61,681 nt of DNA from Streptomyces dysideae (GTDB taxonomy: Bacteria > Actinomycetota > Actinomycetes > Streptomycetales > Streptomycetaceae), in assembly GCF_001514305.1 (NCBI RefSeq), contig NZ_KQ949087.1, positions 1 through 61,681 of the forward strand, read 5' to 3'. Under the pieces are notes generated by a model that had not been told where the DNA came from, did no database searches, and saw only the letters and a program-made list of their open reading frames with translations. The position numbers and the translations under genes were made by a program. Positions 50,970-60,108 of the stretch are shown in pieces. Positions within the stretch are counted from its first letter, which is position 1. Every line of letters begins with the position of its first letter.

Positions 50970-51150
50970 GGCGTCAGCGTAGACGCCTGCGCATGGGGGT
51001 GTGCCGTTCAGCGATGGGAGCGTGGGGCGTGCGGCCGTACCGGGAGCCGGGTGGCGGAGGCCGCGCGGGCGGCGGGGCTGACGGTGCGGGCCGCGTCGCG
51101 GGCGCAGGGCTTCGACCTGGAGGATCCGACGGCCTGGGCGGAGGGGCGCT

Positions 51151-52290
51151 TCAGTGGTCGTCCTGCTTGTGGTGGGGCGGGTGCGTGCTCTTCACATGTG
51201 TGCGTAGGCGGGACGTCACGTCGTCCGGGGGGAGGAAGCGGGTCCAGCGTTCGGGGAACTCGGAGGGCATGTCCGGGTCGTCTGGGTCGGGTTCGTGGGT
51301 CGCGGAGGTGCGGGCGACGTACTCGGCGACCTGGGCCTCGCGCATCCGCTCGTTGGCGGCGCGGGCCGCGGCCGTCGCGGCGGCCGGCCAGACACGGTCG
51401 ATCGCGGCGTTGACCGCGGCGCCGACGAGCACGGCGAACGCGGACACGCCGATCCAGAGGAGCACGGCGACGGGGGCGGCGAGGGAGCCGTAGATGGTGG
51501 GCCCCTCCACCGTGCTGGTGAGGTAGATGCGCAGCAGGAAGCTGCCGAGCACCCACATGCCGAGGGCGACGAGCGCGCCGGGCACGTCCTCGATCCACGG
51601 GGAGCGGACGGGCACGGACACGTGGTAGAGCGTCGTCAGGAAGACGATGGACAGGACGATGACGACGGGCCAGTAGAGGACCTGGACCAGCGTTTCCGAC
51701 CACGGGACGATGTTCACCATCGCGTCCGGCCCGGCCACCATCAGCGGCAGCGCGATCGAGCCGATGATCAGGGCCACGATGAACAGTGCGAAGGCGACCA
51801 GCCGGGTCTTGACGATGCCGCGGACGCCGTCGAGGCCGTACATCACGGTGATGGTGTCGATGAAGACGTTCACGGCGCGGGAGCCGGACCACACGGCGAA
51901 CAGGAAGCCGATGGAGATGATGTCGGGCCGGCCGCCCTTGGTGACGTCGTGCAGGATCGGCTGTGCGATCTCGGTGACGCCCTTGTCGGACAGGACCGTG
52001 CGCGAGGCCTCCAGAATGTTGGTCTCCACGCTGGCGATGGTGTCGGCGCCGGTCCAGGAGTCCACGTAGCCGAGCAGGCCGATCATGCTGAGCAGCAGTG
52101 GCGGCACGGAGAGCAGCGTGAAGAAGGCCGCCTCGGCCGCGAGGCCCAGGATCCGGTACTCCATGCAGGAGTTGACGGTGTCCTTCAGCAACAGCCAGGC
52201 GGTCCTGCGCTTGGAGACGTTCCGGTAGAGGGCACGCGCCCGGTGGAGACGGCCGGAGGGCCTCTGGGGGGTTTCACTTGCTGGCTGCAC
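51151..52290 (-). CDS. YihY/BrkB family membrane protein
   Basis: A 379-residue inner-membrane protein with six predicted helices (LGLAAEAAFFTLLSVPPLLL; LVAFALFIVALIIGSIALPL; WPVVIVLSIVFLTTLYHVSV; VPGALVALGMWVLGSFLLRI). The conserved GFLFAVWSGSRAVNVFIDTI is the family's central motif. The C-terminal 70 residues are hydrophilic. Function unknown; E. coli YihY was once misassigned as RNase BN. I chose the GTG at 52290, because TACCTT lies 6 nt upstream and the residues before it are not family-like. An ATG at 52326 is possible. Confidence 0.82.
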   Translation of the reverse strand: MQPASETPQRPSGRLHRARALYRNVSKRRTAWLLLKDTVNSCMEYRILGLAAEAAFFTLLSVPPLLLSMIGLLGYVDSWTGADTIASVETNILEASRTVLSDKGVTEIAQPILHDVTKGGRPDIISIGFLFAVWSGSRAVNVFIDTITVMYGLDGVRGIVKTRLVAFALFIVALIIGSIALPLMVAGPDAMVNIVPWSETLVQVLYWPVVIVLSIVFLTTLYHVSVPVRSPWIEDVPGALVALGMWVLGSFLLRIYLTSTVEGPTIYGSLAAPVAVLLWIGVSAFAVLVGAAVNAAIDRVWPAAATAAARAANERMREAQVAEYVARTSATHEPDPDDPDMPSEFPERWTRFLPPDDVTSRLRTHVKSTHPPHHKQDDH

Positions 52291-52534
52291 AACCCAAAGG
52301 TATCCGCCGTGCCTGCCTGCCCTCATCCCCCGGGCCCCCCGACCTGCGAGGGTGCGCCCGTGGGGGCCCGTGTTTCCCTCCGGGCGCGCAATGCGGCAGA
52401 GATCGCCGGGTAACCCATGAGAAACCCACTCGGTGAAATCGAACAGACTTTCTACAAGGCGGCCACCGCCCCACGGACCAGAGCGATCGTCGGGGGCATC
52501 GGACCGCCCAGGCCGGACCGGGACTGATCAGAGG

Positions 52535-52540
52535 TAGGTT
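52535..52540 (+). promoter_or_regulatory. Predicted -10 box of leaderless acyl-CoA dehydrogenase gene
   Basis: TAGGTT ends 7 nt before the ATG at 52548; no ribosome site is seen. Confidence 0.4.
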
Positions 52541-52547
52541 CACACTC

Positions 52548-54182
52548 ATGGCAGGCAGCACGCACACCGTGATCAACCAGCCCCCGCCCCTGGTCGGCCA
52601 TGACGTCTACACCGGCGACCGGGCCCTGACCGCGGCCGTCGAACGCCACCTCGACCCGGAGCTCCTCGGCGAGGCCCGCGACGAGCTGGCCGCGCTCGGG
52701 CGGACCTGTGGGTCGGCGCAGGCGCAGGAGTGGGGGGTGCTGGCCAACGAGAACCCGCCGAAGCTGCGTACGCACGACCGCTACGGCCACCGCGTCGACG
52801 AGGTCGAGTTCCATCCGGCCTGGCACCGGCTGCTCGGCAAGGGCGTCTCCGCCGGGCTCACCGCGGCCTGGGCACGGCCCGGCGGGCATGTGCGGCGGGC
52901 GGCCGGGTTCCTGATGTGGACGCAGGTCGAGGCCGGCAACGGCTGCCCGCTGTCCATGACCCACGCCGCGGTGCCCGCCCTGCGCACCGACCCCGGCCTC
53001 GCCGCCGAGTGGGAGCCGCGCCTGACGTCCGTGATCTACGACCAGGAGCTGCGGCCCGCCCGTCTGAAGGCCGGGGCGCTGTTCGGGATGGGCATGACGG
53101 AGAAGCAGGGCGGCAGCGATGTACGCGCCAACACAACCGCCGCCACCCCGCTCGCCGAGGCCGGGACCTACGCGCTGACCGGGCACAAGTGGTTCTGCTC
53201 CGCGCCCATGTCGGACGGGTTCCTGGTGCTGGCGCAGGCTCCGGAGGGGCTGACCTGTTTTCTCGTGCCGCGTGTGCTGGAGGACGGCAGCCGCAACGTG
53301 TTCCGGCTCCAGCGGCTCAAGGACAAGCTGGGCAACCGGTCCAACGCCTCGAGCGAGGTGGAGTTCGACGGGACGTGGGCGCGCCGGGTCGGTGAGGAGG
53401 GGCGCGGGGTGCGCACCATCATCGGGATGGTGGCGGCGACCCGGCTCGACTGTGTACTGGGGTCGGCTGGGCTGATGCGGCAGGCCGTCGCGCAGGCCGT
53501 CCACCACTGCACGTACCGCGAGGCGTTCGGCGGCAAGCTCGTCGACAAGCCGCTGATGCGCAACGTACTGGCCGATCTGGCGCTGGAGTCGGAGGCCGCG
53601 ACCACACTGGCGCTCCGGCTCGCGGCCGCCTACGACGACGGCAGCGAGCAGGAGCGGGCGCTGCTGAGGATCGCCGTACCCGCCGCCAAGTACTGGGTGA
53701 CCAAGCGGTGTACGCCGGTGACGGTCGAGGCCGCCGAGTGTCTGGGCGGCAACGGGTACGTCGAGGAGTCGGGCCTGCCCCGGCTGGTGCGCGAGTCGCC
53801 GCTGAACTCGGTCTGGGAGGGCGCCGGAAATGTGCAGGCGCTGGACGTGCTGCGGGCGCTGCAGCGGGAGCCGATGGCTCTCGACGCGTATCTGCGGGAG
53901 GTCGGCAGGGCGCGTGGCGCCGATCACCGGCTCGACGGGGCGATCAAGGGGCTGCTGACCGAACTCGCCGATCTGGAGGGCGTCGAGGGGCGAGCCCGGC
54001 GGATCACCGAACGGCTGGCGCTGGTGCTCCAGGGGTCGCTGCTCGTCCGGTTCGCACCGCCGGAGGTCGCCGACGCGTTCTGCGCCTCCCGGCTGGGCGG
54101 CGACGCGGGCGCGGCCTTCGGGACACTGCCGCACACCCTGAACCTGGCGTCGATCGTGGAGCGGGCCCGGCCAGTGGGCTGA
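52548..54182 (+). CDS. AidB-like acyl-CoA dehydrogenase
   Basis: A 544-residue flavoprotein of the acyl-CoA dehydrogenase family, AidB branch. The N-terminal segment is HTVINQPPPLVGHDVYTGDR. FAD/substrate strands are MTHAAVPALRT, MGMTEKQGGSDVRANTTAA and LTGHKWFCSAPMSDGFLVLA. The helical domain contains RNVLADLALESEAATTLALR and ECLGGNGYVEESGLPRLVRE, the latter carrying the conserved Glu. E. coli AidB is linked to alkylation protection. Whether this one is, or is a standard acyl-CoA dehydrogenase, cannot be told. It is monocistronic; the next gene starts 236 bp later. Confidence 0.88.
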   Translation: MAGSTHTVINQPPPLVGHDVYTGDRALTAAVERHLDPELLGEARDELAALGRTCGSAQAQEWGVLANENPPKLRTHDRYGHRVDEVEFHPAWHRLLGKGVSAGLTAAWARPGGHVRRAAGFLMWTQVEAGNGCPLSMTHAAVPALRTDPGLAAEWEPRLTSVIYDQELRPARLKAGALFGMGMTEKQGGSDVRANTTAATPLAEAGTYALTGHKWFCSAPMSDGFLVLAQAPEGLTCFLVPRVLEDGSRNVFRLQRLKDKLGNRSNASSEVEFDGTWARRVGEEGRGVRTIIGMVAATRLDCVLGSAGLMRQAVAQAVHHCTYREAFGGKLVDKPLMRNVLADLALESEAATTLALRLAAAYDDGSEQERALLRIAVPAAKYWVTKRCTPVTVEAAECLGGNGYVEESGLPRLVRESPLNSVWEGAGNVQALDVLRALQREPMALDAYLREVGRARGADHRLDGAIKGLLTELADLEGVEGRARRITERLALVLQGSLLVRFAPPEVADAFCASRLGGDAGAAFGTLPHTLNLASIVERARPVG

Positions 54183-54313
54183 CCTGCGCGGACGCGGTGC
54201 GGGGGTGGTGCTGCGCCGACACGGCACCACCCCCGCCGCCTGGCCCATTCGAGGCCGCGAACGCCGCTCGGCACGGCGTTGCTCAAGTTTCAATCAGGCC
54301 CGGACGGTTCACC

Positions 54314-54333
54314 AGGGTTGCAGAGGGTTGCAA
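54314..54333. promoter_or_regulatory. Direct repeat upstream of GAF-HTH regulator
   Basis: AGGGTTGCA occurs twice, 10 bp apart (54314 and 54324, exactly one helical turn), about 90 bp before the regulator start. It is a possible autoregulatory site. Confidence 0.4.
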
Positions 54334-54418
54334 CTTGTTGGTGTCTGTGCGCGGAGTGTATGCCTCCGCCGGAACCGAACGGCACTATGAGGACGACCCA
54401 TCTCTCCCAGGAGGGCCA

Positions 54419-55708
54419 GTGGCGCTGTCACCGACGGACGTGACGCAGCTCGCCGCCGTGGACTCGGCGCGTGCGGCGCGGGTACTCAACGAGGTCCGCT
54501 CCGCCACGCTCTCCGGACAGCGCGCGCCCGTCGCCCCGCGCCCGGTGATCGAGCAGTCCTGGGAGCGCATGCTGCGCAGCGGGGTCGACCCCGACCACGA
54601 CTTCAGGACCGGGCTGCTGCCCCGGGAGGAGGTGCAGCGGCGCCGGGAGGCCTCACCGCTGCGGCACGTCCTGCCGGTACTGCGGGAAGGGCTGCTGTCG
54701 GTGGCGGACATCGCCCACCACATCATGGTGATCACCGACCAGGAGAGCCGGGTGCTGTGGCGGGAGGGCAGCTCCGCCGTGCTGCGCAAGGCCGACGGCA
54801 CCGGGTTCGAACTCGGCGCCGACTGGCGGGAGAGCGTCATCGGCACCAACGGCATCGGCACCCCGGCGGTGGTGCGCCGGCCCGTACAGGTCTTCGCCGC
54901 CGAGCACTTCGTGCGCTCGCAGACCTCCTGGACCTGCACCGGCGCCCCCATCACCGACCCGCGGGACGGCCGGCTGATCGGCGTGGTCGACATCAGCGGG
55001 CCGCTGGAGACCATGCACCCGGCCACGCTGGCCTGGGTCGACTCGGTGGCCAAGCTCGCCGAGGCCCGGCTGCGCGAACTGCATCTGACCTCGCTGGAGC
55101 GGCTGCGCGCGGTGGCGGCGCCGGTGCTGGCGCGGCTCGGCGGGCGGGCCGCGGTGGTGGACCGGGACGGCTGGTCCGCGGCGGTGACCGGGATGCCGTA
55201 CACGAACCGGATCACGCTGCCCAAGTCCCTGTCGGCGGGCCGCCGGTGGCTGCCGCCGCTCGGGCTGTGCTGGGTGGAGCCGCTGGCGGGCGGCTGGCTG
55301 CTGCGGGTGGCCGGCGAGCCGGTGCCGGGCGGTGCCGCCCGGATCGCGCTGGATCTGACGCAGCCGCGCCGCTGGTCGGTGACGGTGGCCGGCGGCGCGG
55401 GCTCCTGGAGCCGTGAACTGAGCCCCCGGCACGCCGAGTTACTGTACGTCCTGGCCCTGCACCCCGGCGGGCGCAGCGCGGCGGGGCTGGCCGAGGACCT
55501 GTTCGGCGACGCCGGGCGTACGGTCACCGTGCGGGCCGAGATGTCCCGCGTACGGCGCTATCTCGGGGCGTTTCTCGAGCACCGGCCGTACCGCTTCCGA
55601 GAGGACGCGGAGATCGAGGTGCTGCTGCCCGACGACCCGCGCGAGCTGCTGCCGCACTCGACGGCGCCCGCGGTGGCGCGGGGGCGGGCCCCCGTCGACG
55701 CGCCCTGA
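54419..55708 (+). CDS. GAF-domain transcriptional regulator
   Basis: A 429-residue protein with GTG start and AGGAGGG site. The N-terminal region (ARVLNEVRSATLSGQRAPVA; EQSWERMLRSGVDPD) resembles the sensory head of sigma-54-type activators. A GAF domain lies at about 100-220 (HHIMVITDQESRVLWREGSS; VIGTNGIGTPAVVRRPVQVF). The C-terminal 75 residues form an HTH (ELLYVLALHPGGRSAAGLAE; VRAEMSRVRRYLG). No AAA+ domain is present, so it acts without sigma-54. Similar proteins often sit beside dehydrogenase genes; here the AidB-like gene is upstream. Confidence 0.82.
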   Translation: MALSPTDVTQLAAVDSARAARVLNEVRSATLSGQRAPVAPRPVIEQSWERMLRSGVDPDHDFRTGLLPREEVQRRREASPLRHVLPVLREGLLSVADIAHHIMVITDQESRVLWREGSSAVLRKADGTGFELGADWRESVIGTNGIGTPAVVRRPVQVFAAEHFVRSQTSWTCTGAPITDPRDGRLIGVVDISGPLETMHPATLAWVDSVAKLAEARLRELHLTSLERLRAVAAPVLARLGGRAAVVDRDGWSAAVTGMPYTNRITLPKSLSAGRRWLPPLGLCWVEPLAGGWLLRVAGEPVPGGAARIALDLTQPRRWSVTVAGGAGSWSRELSPRHAELLYVLALHPGGRSAAGLAEDLFGDAGRTVTVRAEMSRVRRYLGAFLEHRPYRFREDAEIEVLLPDDPRELLPHSTAPAVARGRAPVDAP

Positions 55709-55898
55709 GCCGGCCTCCCTCCGCCCGTCCGGCGAGTGTGCCTCCGTCCGGCCGGCGGGGTGGCATCTTCCGCATATTTGCAGGTTCTTCGTCCCCGGGC
55801 GCCTCCGACTGCCGTAGCATCCCTTACGGGCCACCCCACCTGCTCCTTTGGTCAACGCACGGACCAATAGCCGCAGTTGGCTCGCCTCGGGAGGATTC

Positions 55899-57185
55899 AT
55901 GAAGCAACGCGGCAGACATCGCCGGCGCAAGCAGGGCCGCGCGCTGCGCGCCTTCCTGGCCGGTACCGCCCTCGCGCTCACCGCGGCCGCCACCATGATC
56001 AGCGCCTCGCAGGCGACGGTGGGTGACGATCCTGGGGCCCTGAAGCCTCTCGCCTCCGCCGAGACCACCGGTCTCCGGCTCCAGGAACGGCTGGCACCGC
56101 AGGCCACGCTGGACCGGCTCGCCGCCGCGATGGGCAAGCCCGTCGGCGTCAGTGCCGTCCTGGAGAGCGCCGACCTCGGCCTGCGTGACGCGGCGGACTG
56201 TACGGCCACGGAGCGCACGGCGCTGCCCGTCGCGCCGACGGCCACGCAGGCGTACTGCTGGGACACCGCCGACACCCGGTCCTGGCGGGCCGGCGCCGTC
56301 ACCACGTCCGGGGACGCGGACGACGACGGCTGGTGGGGCGAGAACCGCGTCGTCCTCTCCGGCTGGAGCGAGGGCGGCGCCGACCGGGGCCTCGCCCGGG
56401 TCGCCTTCGTCGACGCGAACGACCAGGACCGCCTGACGTACACCTCCGCGCTCCTCGTGGTCCCCGTCGACGGCGGCCGGAACTACCGAGGGCTCGCCTC
56501 CCGCCTCTCCGGCATGGTCTGGTACCAGGACAAGCTGCTGGTCACCGCCGCCGACAGGCTGTACGTCTACGACATGAACCACGTCCAGCGCGCCACCGTC
56601 GACAGCGCCGCGGTCGGCAAGGTAGGGGACGGCTGGTCGGCCCACGGCTACCGGTACGTGCTCCCCGCGGTCGGCTCCTACCACCTCCCCGGCGACGGCA
56701 CGGCTCCCCGCCTCGGCGGCATCTCCCTCGACCGCAGCACGGTCCCCGACAGCCTGGTCGCCGCCGAGCACACACCGGCCGACAGCGACCGGCGAGCCCG
56801 CCTGTGGCGCTACTCCTTCAGCTCGGACGCGGACCGCACGGGCCTGCTGAACACCGACGCCGCCGGGCAGGTGCGGCCGGCCGAGGCGTACGAGACGGAG
56901 GCGGCCGGCATCGAGGGCGTCCTGTCGTACGCGCCGGCCGACACGGACCGCTCCACCTGGTACCTGGGCCGCGCCCCCGGCAGCACGGACCGCCAGGGCA
57001 GCCTGTGGCGCCAGGACACGACCGGCGCGAAGGCGACCCGCTGCGGCTACTCGGACGCACCCCGCTGCTGGGGCACCGAGGCCGGGGCCCTGTCGTACTC
57101 GGAGGCGACCGGCGAGGTCTGGTCCCAGTCGGGCCGGGTGCTGTTCGCCGTACCGCTGGCGTCGATCGAGAGGGACCTGGGGTAA
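55899..57185 (+). CDS. Secreted protein of unknown function
   Basis: A 428-residue protein with a signal peptide (HRRRKQGRALRAFLAGTALA, then LTAAATMISASQA). The mature part has no recognised domain. It has repeated short motifs of beta-propeller character (RLYVYDMNHVQRATVDSAAV; RLWRYSFSSDADRTGLLNTD; WYLGRAPGSTDRQGSLWRQD). GGGAGGA precedes the ATG at 55899; an upstream in-frame GTG/ATG at 55848 has no ribosome site. It may be a soluble extracytoplasmic binding or sensing protein, but no function can be assigned. Confidence 0.75.
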   Translation: MKQRGRHRRRKQGRALRAFLAGTALALTAAATMISASQATVGDDPGALKPLASAETTGLRLQERLAPQATLDRLAAAMGKPVGVSAVLESADLGLRDAADCTATERTALPVAPTATQAYCWDTADTRSWRAGAVTTSGDADDDGWWGENRVVLSGWSEGGADRGLARVAFVDANDQDRLTYTSALLVVPVDGGRNYRGLASRLSGMVWYQDKLLVTAADRLYVYDMNHVQRATVDSAAVGKVGDGWSAHGYRYVLPAVGSYHLPGDGTAPRLGGISLDRSTVPDSLVAAEHTPADSDRRARLWRYSFSSDADRTGLLNTDAAGQVRPAEAYETEAAGIEGVLSYAPADTDRSTWYLGRAPGSTDRQGSLWRQDTTGAKATRCGYSDAPRCWGTEAGALSYSEATGEVWSQSGRVLFAVPLASIERDLG

Positions 57186-57260
57186 TTCCCCGACCGAGTG
57201 GGGCACCCTCCCCCCACCCCCGATCGACAGACCGACCCCCCGGATGATTCCCTGACCGCC

Positions 57261-57833
57261 ATGACCAACATCCCCGTGACCACCTGGTCCCTGGAGCAGA
57301 CCGCGCCCACCGACCTCCTCCCGGCCGCCGCCCCGGAAGGGGACGTGCGGATTGTGCGGGCCGAGGTGGCCTCGCCCGAGTTCAGTCGGTTTCTGTATGC
57401 CTCCGTCGGTGGGGACATCCGCTGGACCGACCGGCTCCGGTGGACGTACGCCCAGTGGCAGGAGCACCTGGAGCGGCCCGCGGTGGAGAGCTGGGTCGCT
57501 TATGAGCGGGGCACGCCCGCGGGGTACGTGGAGTTGGATCCGCAGGACGACGGGGTCGTGGAGATCGTCTACTTCGGGCTGATTCCCGCCTTCCGCGGGC
57601 GGCGGATCGGCGGGTATCTGCTGTCGCACGGGGCCGCCCGCGCCTGGGATCTCGCGGACCGCTGGCCGGGGCGGGCGCAGACCAAGCGGGTGTGGCTGCA
57701 CACCTGCAGCCTGGACGGCGAGCACGCCATGGACAACTACCTGCGCCGGGGCTTCACGCTGTTCGACACCAAGGTCGAGGAGGAGGCCGAGGTCGCCGCC
57801 CCCGGACCGTGGCCGGGAGCTTTCCCCGCCTGA
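57261..57833 (+). CDS. GNAT family N-acetyltransferase
   Basis: A 190-residue cytoplasmic protein. The acetyl-CoA loop is seen in IVYFGLIPAFRGRRIGGYLL (the Q/RxxGxG/A motif, here RGRRIGG), with HTCSLDGEHAMDNYLRRGF as the C-terminal motif. Substrate unknown. I chose the ATG at 57261, because upstream in-frame residues are low-complexity. It precedes the sulfate operon but is separated by 390 bp. Confidence 0.85.
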   Translation: MTNIPVTTWSLEQTAPTDLLPAAAPEGDVRIVRAEVASPEFSRFLYASVGGDIRWTDRLRWTYAQWQEHLERPAVESWVAYERGTPAGYVELDPQDDGVVEIVYFGLIPAFRGRRIGGYLLSHGAARAWDLADRWPGRAQTKRVWLHTCSLDGEHAMDNYLRRGFTLFDTKVEEEAEVAAPGPWPGAFPA

Positions 57834-57923
57834 CCTGCGCGGAAACGGTCCCGTACCGGCCATGTGACCGACACCACCCTTGTCTCACTCTTCGGGACAA
57901 GGGCGTCCGAATGTTGGACGAAG

Positions 57924-57938
57924 CTGGACTGTGTCCAG
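57924..57938. promoter_or_regulatory. CTGGAC-TGT-GTCCAG inverted repeat
   Basis: A perfect 6-bp inverted repeat with a 3-nt centre, 23 bp upstream of the leader peptide ATG. It is a candidate operator for sulfur control of the sir-cys operon. Confidence 0.45.
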
Positions 57939-57960
57939 ATCGCCGTGACACGCTTCCGTC

Positions 57961-58044
57961 ATGTCTGGAACTGGAATTGCCTTGGTGAGTCGGCGGCACG
58001 TCGACCTCGGCCGCATGTCCAGCGCCATCTGTCCGGCGCGCTGA
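57961..58044 (+). CDS. Leader peptide of the sulfate-assimilation operon
   Basis: A 27-codon reading frame from ATG 57961 to TGA 58044 encodes MSGTGIALVSRRHVDLGRMS followed by SAICPAR. The RRHVDL...SAIC pattern is that of the short leader peptides that precede sulfur and other amino-acid-related operons in Streptomyces. The Cys codon near the end (codon 24) could make ribosome progress depend on cysteine supply. It is too short for gene callers and lies 181 bp before sirA. The remaining leader (58045-58225) may fold into attenuator structures, which I did not model. Confidence 0.75.
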   Translation: MSGTGIALVSRRHVDLGRMSSAICPAR

Positions 58045-58225
58045 GACCTTCCCAGCAGCGCCCGACATCCCCCTTCTGTGTCATTCCTGCGCAATGCCGC
58101 GCACGTATGCCCATGCGCCAGTATGCGCAGGTCAGAGCCTCCCGCCCGCCACCCGACCACCACCCCTCATCGACGGCGCTGCGCGCCGGCCCCTACCCAC
58201 TGCTGTCCCGAAGGACGTATCAACC

Positions 58226-59923
58226 ATGGCCGCCACCCCGCAGAAGCCTGCCGCCGCGACTCCCCGCCGCAAGGTGAGCCGTCACCGCGGTGAGGGCCAG
58301 TGGGCCGCGGGGCACTTCACCCCGCTCAACGGCAACGAGCAGTTCAAGAAGGACGACGACGGTCTCAATGTGCGGACACGCATTGAGACGATCTACTCCA
58401 AGCGCGGCTTCGACTCGATCGACCCCAACGACCTGCGCGGCCGGATGCGCTGGTGGGGCCTGTACACCCAGCGCAAGCCCGGGATCGACGGCGGCAAGAC
58501 CGCGATCCTGGAGCCGGAGGAGCTGGACGACGAGTACTTCATGCTGCGGGTGCGGATCGACGGCGGCCGGCTGACCACCGCGCAGCTGCGCGTCATCGGT
58601 GAGATCTCGCAGGAGTTCGCGCGCGGGACCGCGGACATCACCGACCGGCAGAACGTGCAGTACCACTGGATCCGCATCGAGGACGTTCCCGAGATCTGGG
58701 ACCGGCTCGAGGCCGTCGGGCTGTCCACCACCGAGGCCTGCGGTGACACGCCCCGTGTGATCCTCGGCTCCCCCGTCGCCGGCATCGCCGCGGACGAGAT
58801 CATCGACGGCACCCCGGCGATCGACGAGATCCACCGCCGGATCGTCGGCAACAAGGACTTCTCGAACCTGCCCCGCAAGTTCAAGTCCGCGATCTCGGGC
58901 TCGCCCCTCCTCGATGTGGCGCACGAGATCAACGACATCGCGTTCGTCGGCGTGAACCACCCCGAGCACGGCCCCGGCTTCGACGTCTGGGTCGGCGGCG
59001 GTCTGTCCACCAACCCGAAGATCGGGCAGCGGCTGGGCGCCTGGGTTCCGCTGGACGAGGTGCCCGACGTCTACGAGGGTGTCATCTCGATCTTCCGCGA
59101 CTACGGCTACCGGCGGCTGCGCACCCGCGCCCGCCTGAAGTTCCTGCTCGCCGACTGGGGCGTGGAGAAGTTCCGCCAGGTCCTGGAGGACGAGTACCTC
59201 AAGCGCAAGCTCACCGACGGTCCCGCGCCCGCCCAGCCCGTGGAGCGCTGGCGCGACCACGTCGGTGTGCACCGGCAGAACGACGGCCGCTACTACGTCG
59301 GCTTCGCCCCGCGCGTCGGCCGCGTCGACGGCGCCACGCTCACGAAGATCTCCGAGCTCGCCGAGGCGCACGGCTCGGGCCGGGTCCGGACCACCGCCGA
59401 GCAGAAGATGCTGGTGCTCGACGTCCACGAGACGCAGGTCGACTCCCTGGTCGAGGGCCTGGAGGCGCTGGACCTCACCGCGAAGCCCTCCCCGTTCCGG
59501 CGCGGCACCATGGCCTGCACCGGCATCGAGTACTGCAAGCTCGCCATCGTCGAGACCAAGGCGCGCGGCGCCTCGCTGATCGACGAACTGGAGCGCCGGA
59601 TCCCGGAGTTCGACGAGCCGATCACCATCAACATCAACGGCTGCCCGAACGCCTGCGCCCGTATCCAGGTCGCGGACATCGGTCTCAAGGGCCAGCTGGT
59701 CCTCGACGACGACGGCAACCAGGTCGAGGGCTTCCAGGTGCACCTCGGCGGCGCGCTCGGCCTGGAGGCCGGGTTCGGCCGCAAGGTGCGTGGCCTGAAG
59801 GTCACCTCGGACGAACTGCCCGACTACGTCGAGCGGGTCCTCAAGCGGTTCGAGGCCGAGCGCGAGGACGGCGAGCGGTTCGCCGCCTGGGTCGCCCGTG
59901 CCTCCGAGGAGTCGCTGTCATGA
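58226..59923 (+). CDS. sir: Ferredoxin-dependent sulfite reductase
   Basis: A 565-residue siroheme/[4Fe-4S] enzyme that reduces sulfite to sulfide with ferredoxin. The cluster and siroheme ligands are Cys431 and Cys437 (ACTGIEYC) and Cys473 and Cys477 (NGCPNAC). Tyr80 (WWGLY) and Cys172 (TTEACGDTPR) are 92 residues apart, the same spacing as the cross-linked Tyr-Cys pair of M. tuberculosis SirA, marking it as that type and not a nitrite reductase. GAAGGA lies upstream of the ATG at 58226; earlier in-frame starts are rejected as unrelated to the family. Its stop overlaps the next ATG. Confidence 0.95.
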   Translation: MAATPQKPAAATPRRKVSRHRGEGQWAAGHFTPLNGNEQFKKDDDGLNVRTRIETIYSKRGFDSIDPNDLRGRMRWWGLYTQRKPGIDGGKTAILEPEELDDEYFMLRVRIDGGRLTTAQLRVIGEISQEFARGTADITDRQNVQYHWIRIEDVPEIWDRLEAVGLSTTEACGDTPRVILGSPVAGIAADEIIDGTPAIDEIHRRIVGNKDFSNLPRKFKSAISGSPLLDVAHEINDIAFVGVNHPEHGPGFDVWVGGGLSTNPKIGQRLGAWVPLDEVPDVYEGVISIFRDYGYRRLRTRARLKFLLADWGVEKFRQVLEDEYLKRKLTDGPAPAQPVERWRDHVGVHRQNDGRYYVGFAPRVGRVDGATLTKISELAEAHGSGRVRTTAEQKMLVLDVHETQVDSLVEGLEALDLTAKPSPFRRGTMACTGIEYCKLAIVETKARGASLIDELERRIPEFDEPITININGCPNACARIQVADIGLKGQLVLDDDGNQVEGFQVHLGGALGLEAGFGRKVRGLKVTSDELPDYVERVLKRFEAEREDGERFAAWVARASEESLS

Positions 59924-60108
59924 GTGAGCGAGCCGCTCCCTTCTACTGCCCTTACTGCGGCGACGAGGACCTGCGACCCAGCGAGCAGGGCCACGGCGCC
60001 TGGGAATGCGCGGCCTGCAACCGCGCATTCCAGTTGAAGTTCCTCGGGCTCCTCGCCCGCGGCATTCAGCGGCCCCGCCGGGCAGCAGCAGGGGGAAACG
60101 AGATATGA
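59920..60108 (+). CDS. Small zinc-ribbon protein in the sulfate operon
   Basis: A 62-residue protein with CPYC (residues 10-13) and CAAC (30-33), a classic four-cysteine zinc ribbon (or iron site), and a basic tail. ATGA overlaps join it to both sir (59920-59923) and cysH (60105-60108), so it is made in fixed ratio with both. Function is unknown; a structural or electron-carrier role for sulfite/APS reduction is inference from this tight coupling. Confidence 0.85.
   Translation: MSERAAPFYCPYCGDEDLRPSEQGHGAWECAACNRAFQLKFLGLLARGIQRPRRAAAGGNEI

Noticed and set aside
52452..54293. 613-residue minus-strand frame over the acyl-CoA dehydrogenase
   Set aside because: Antisense shadow; the plus strand has all dehydrogenase motifs.
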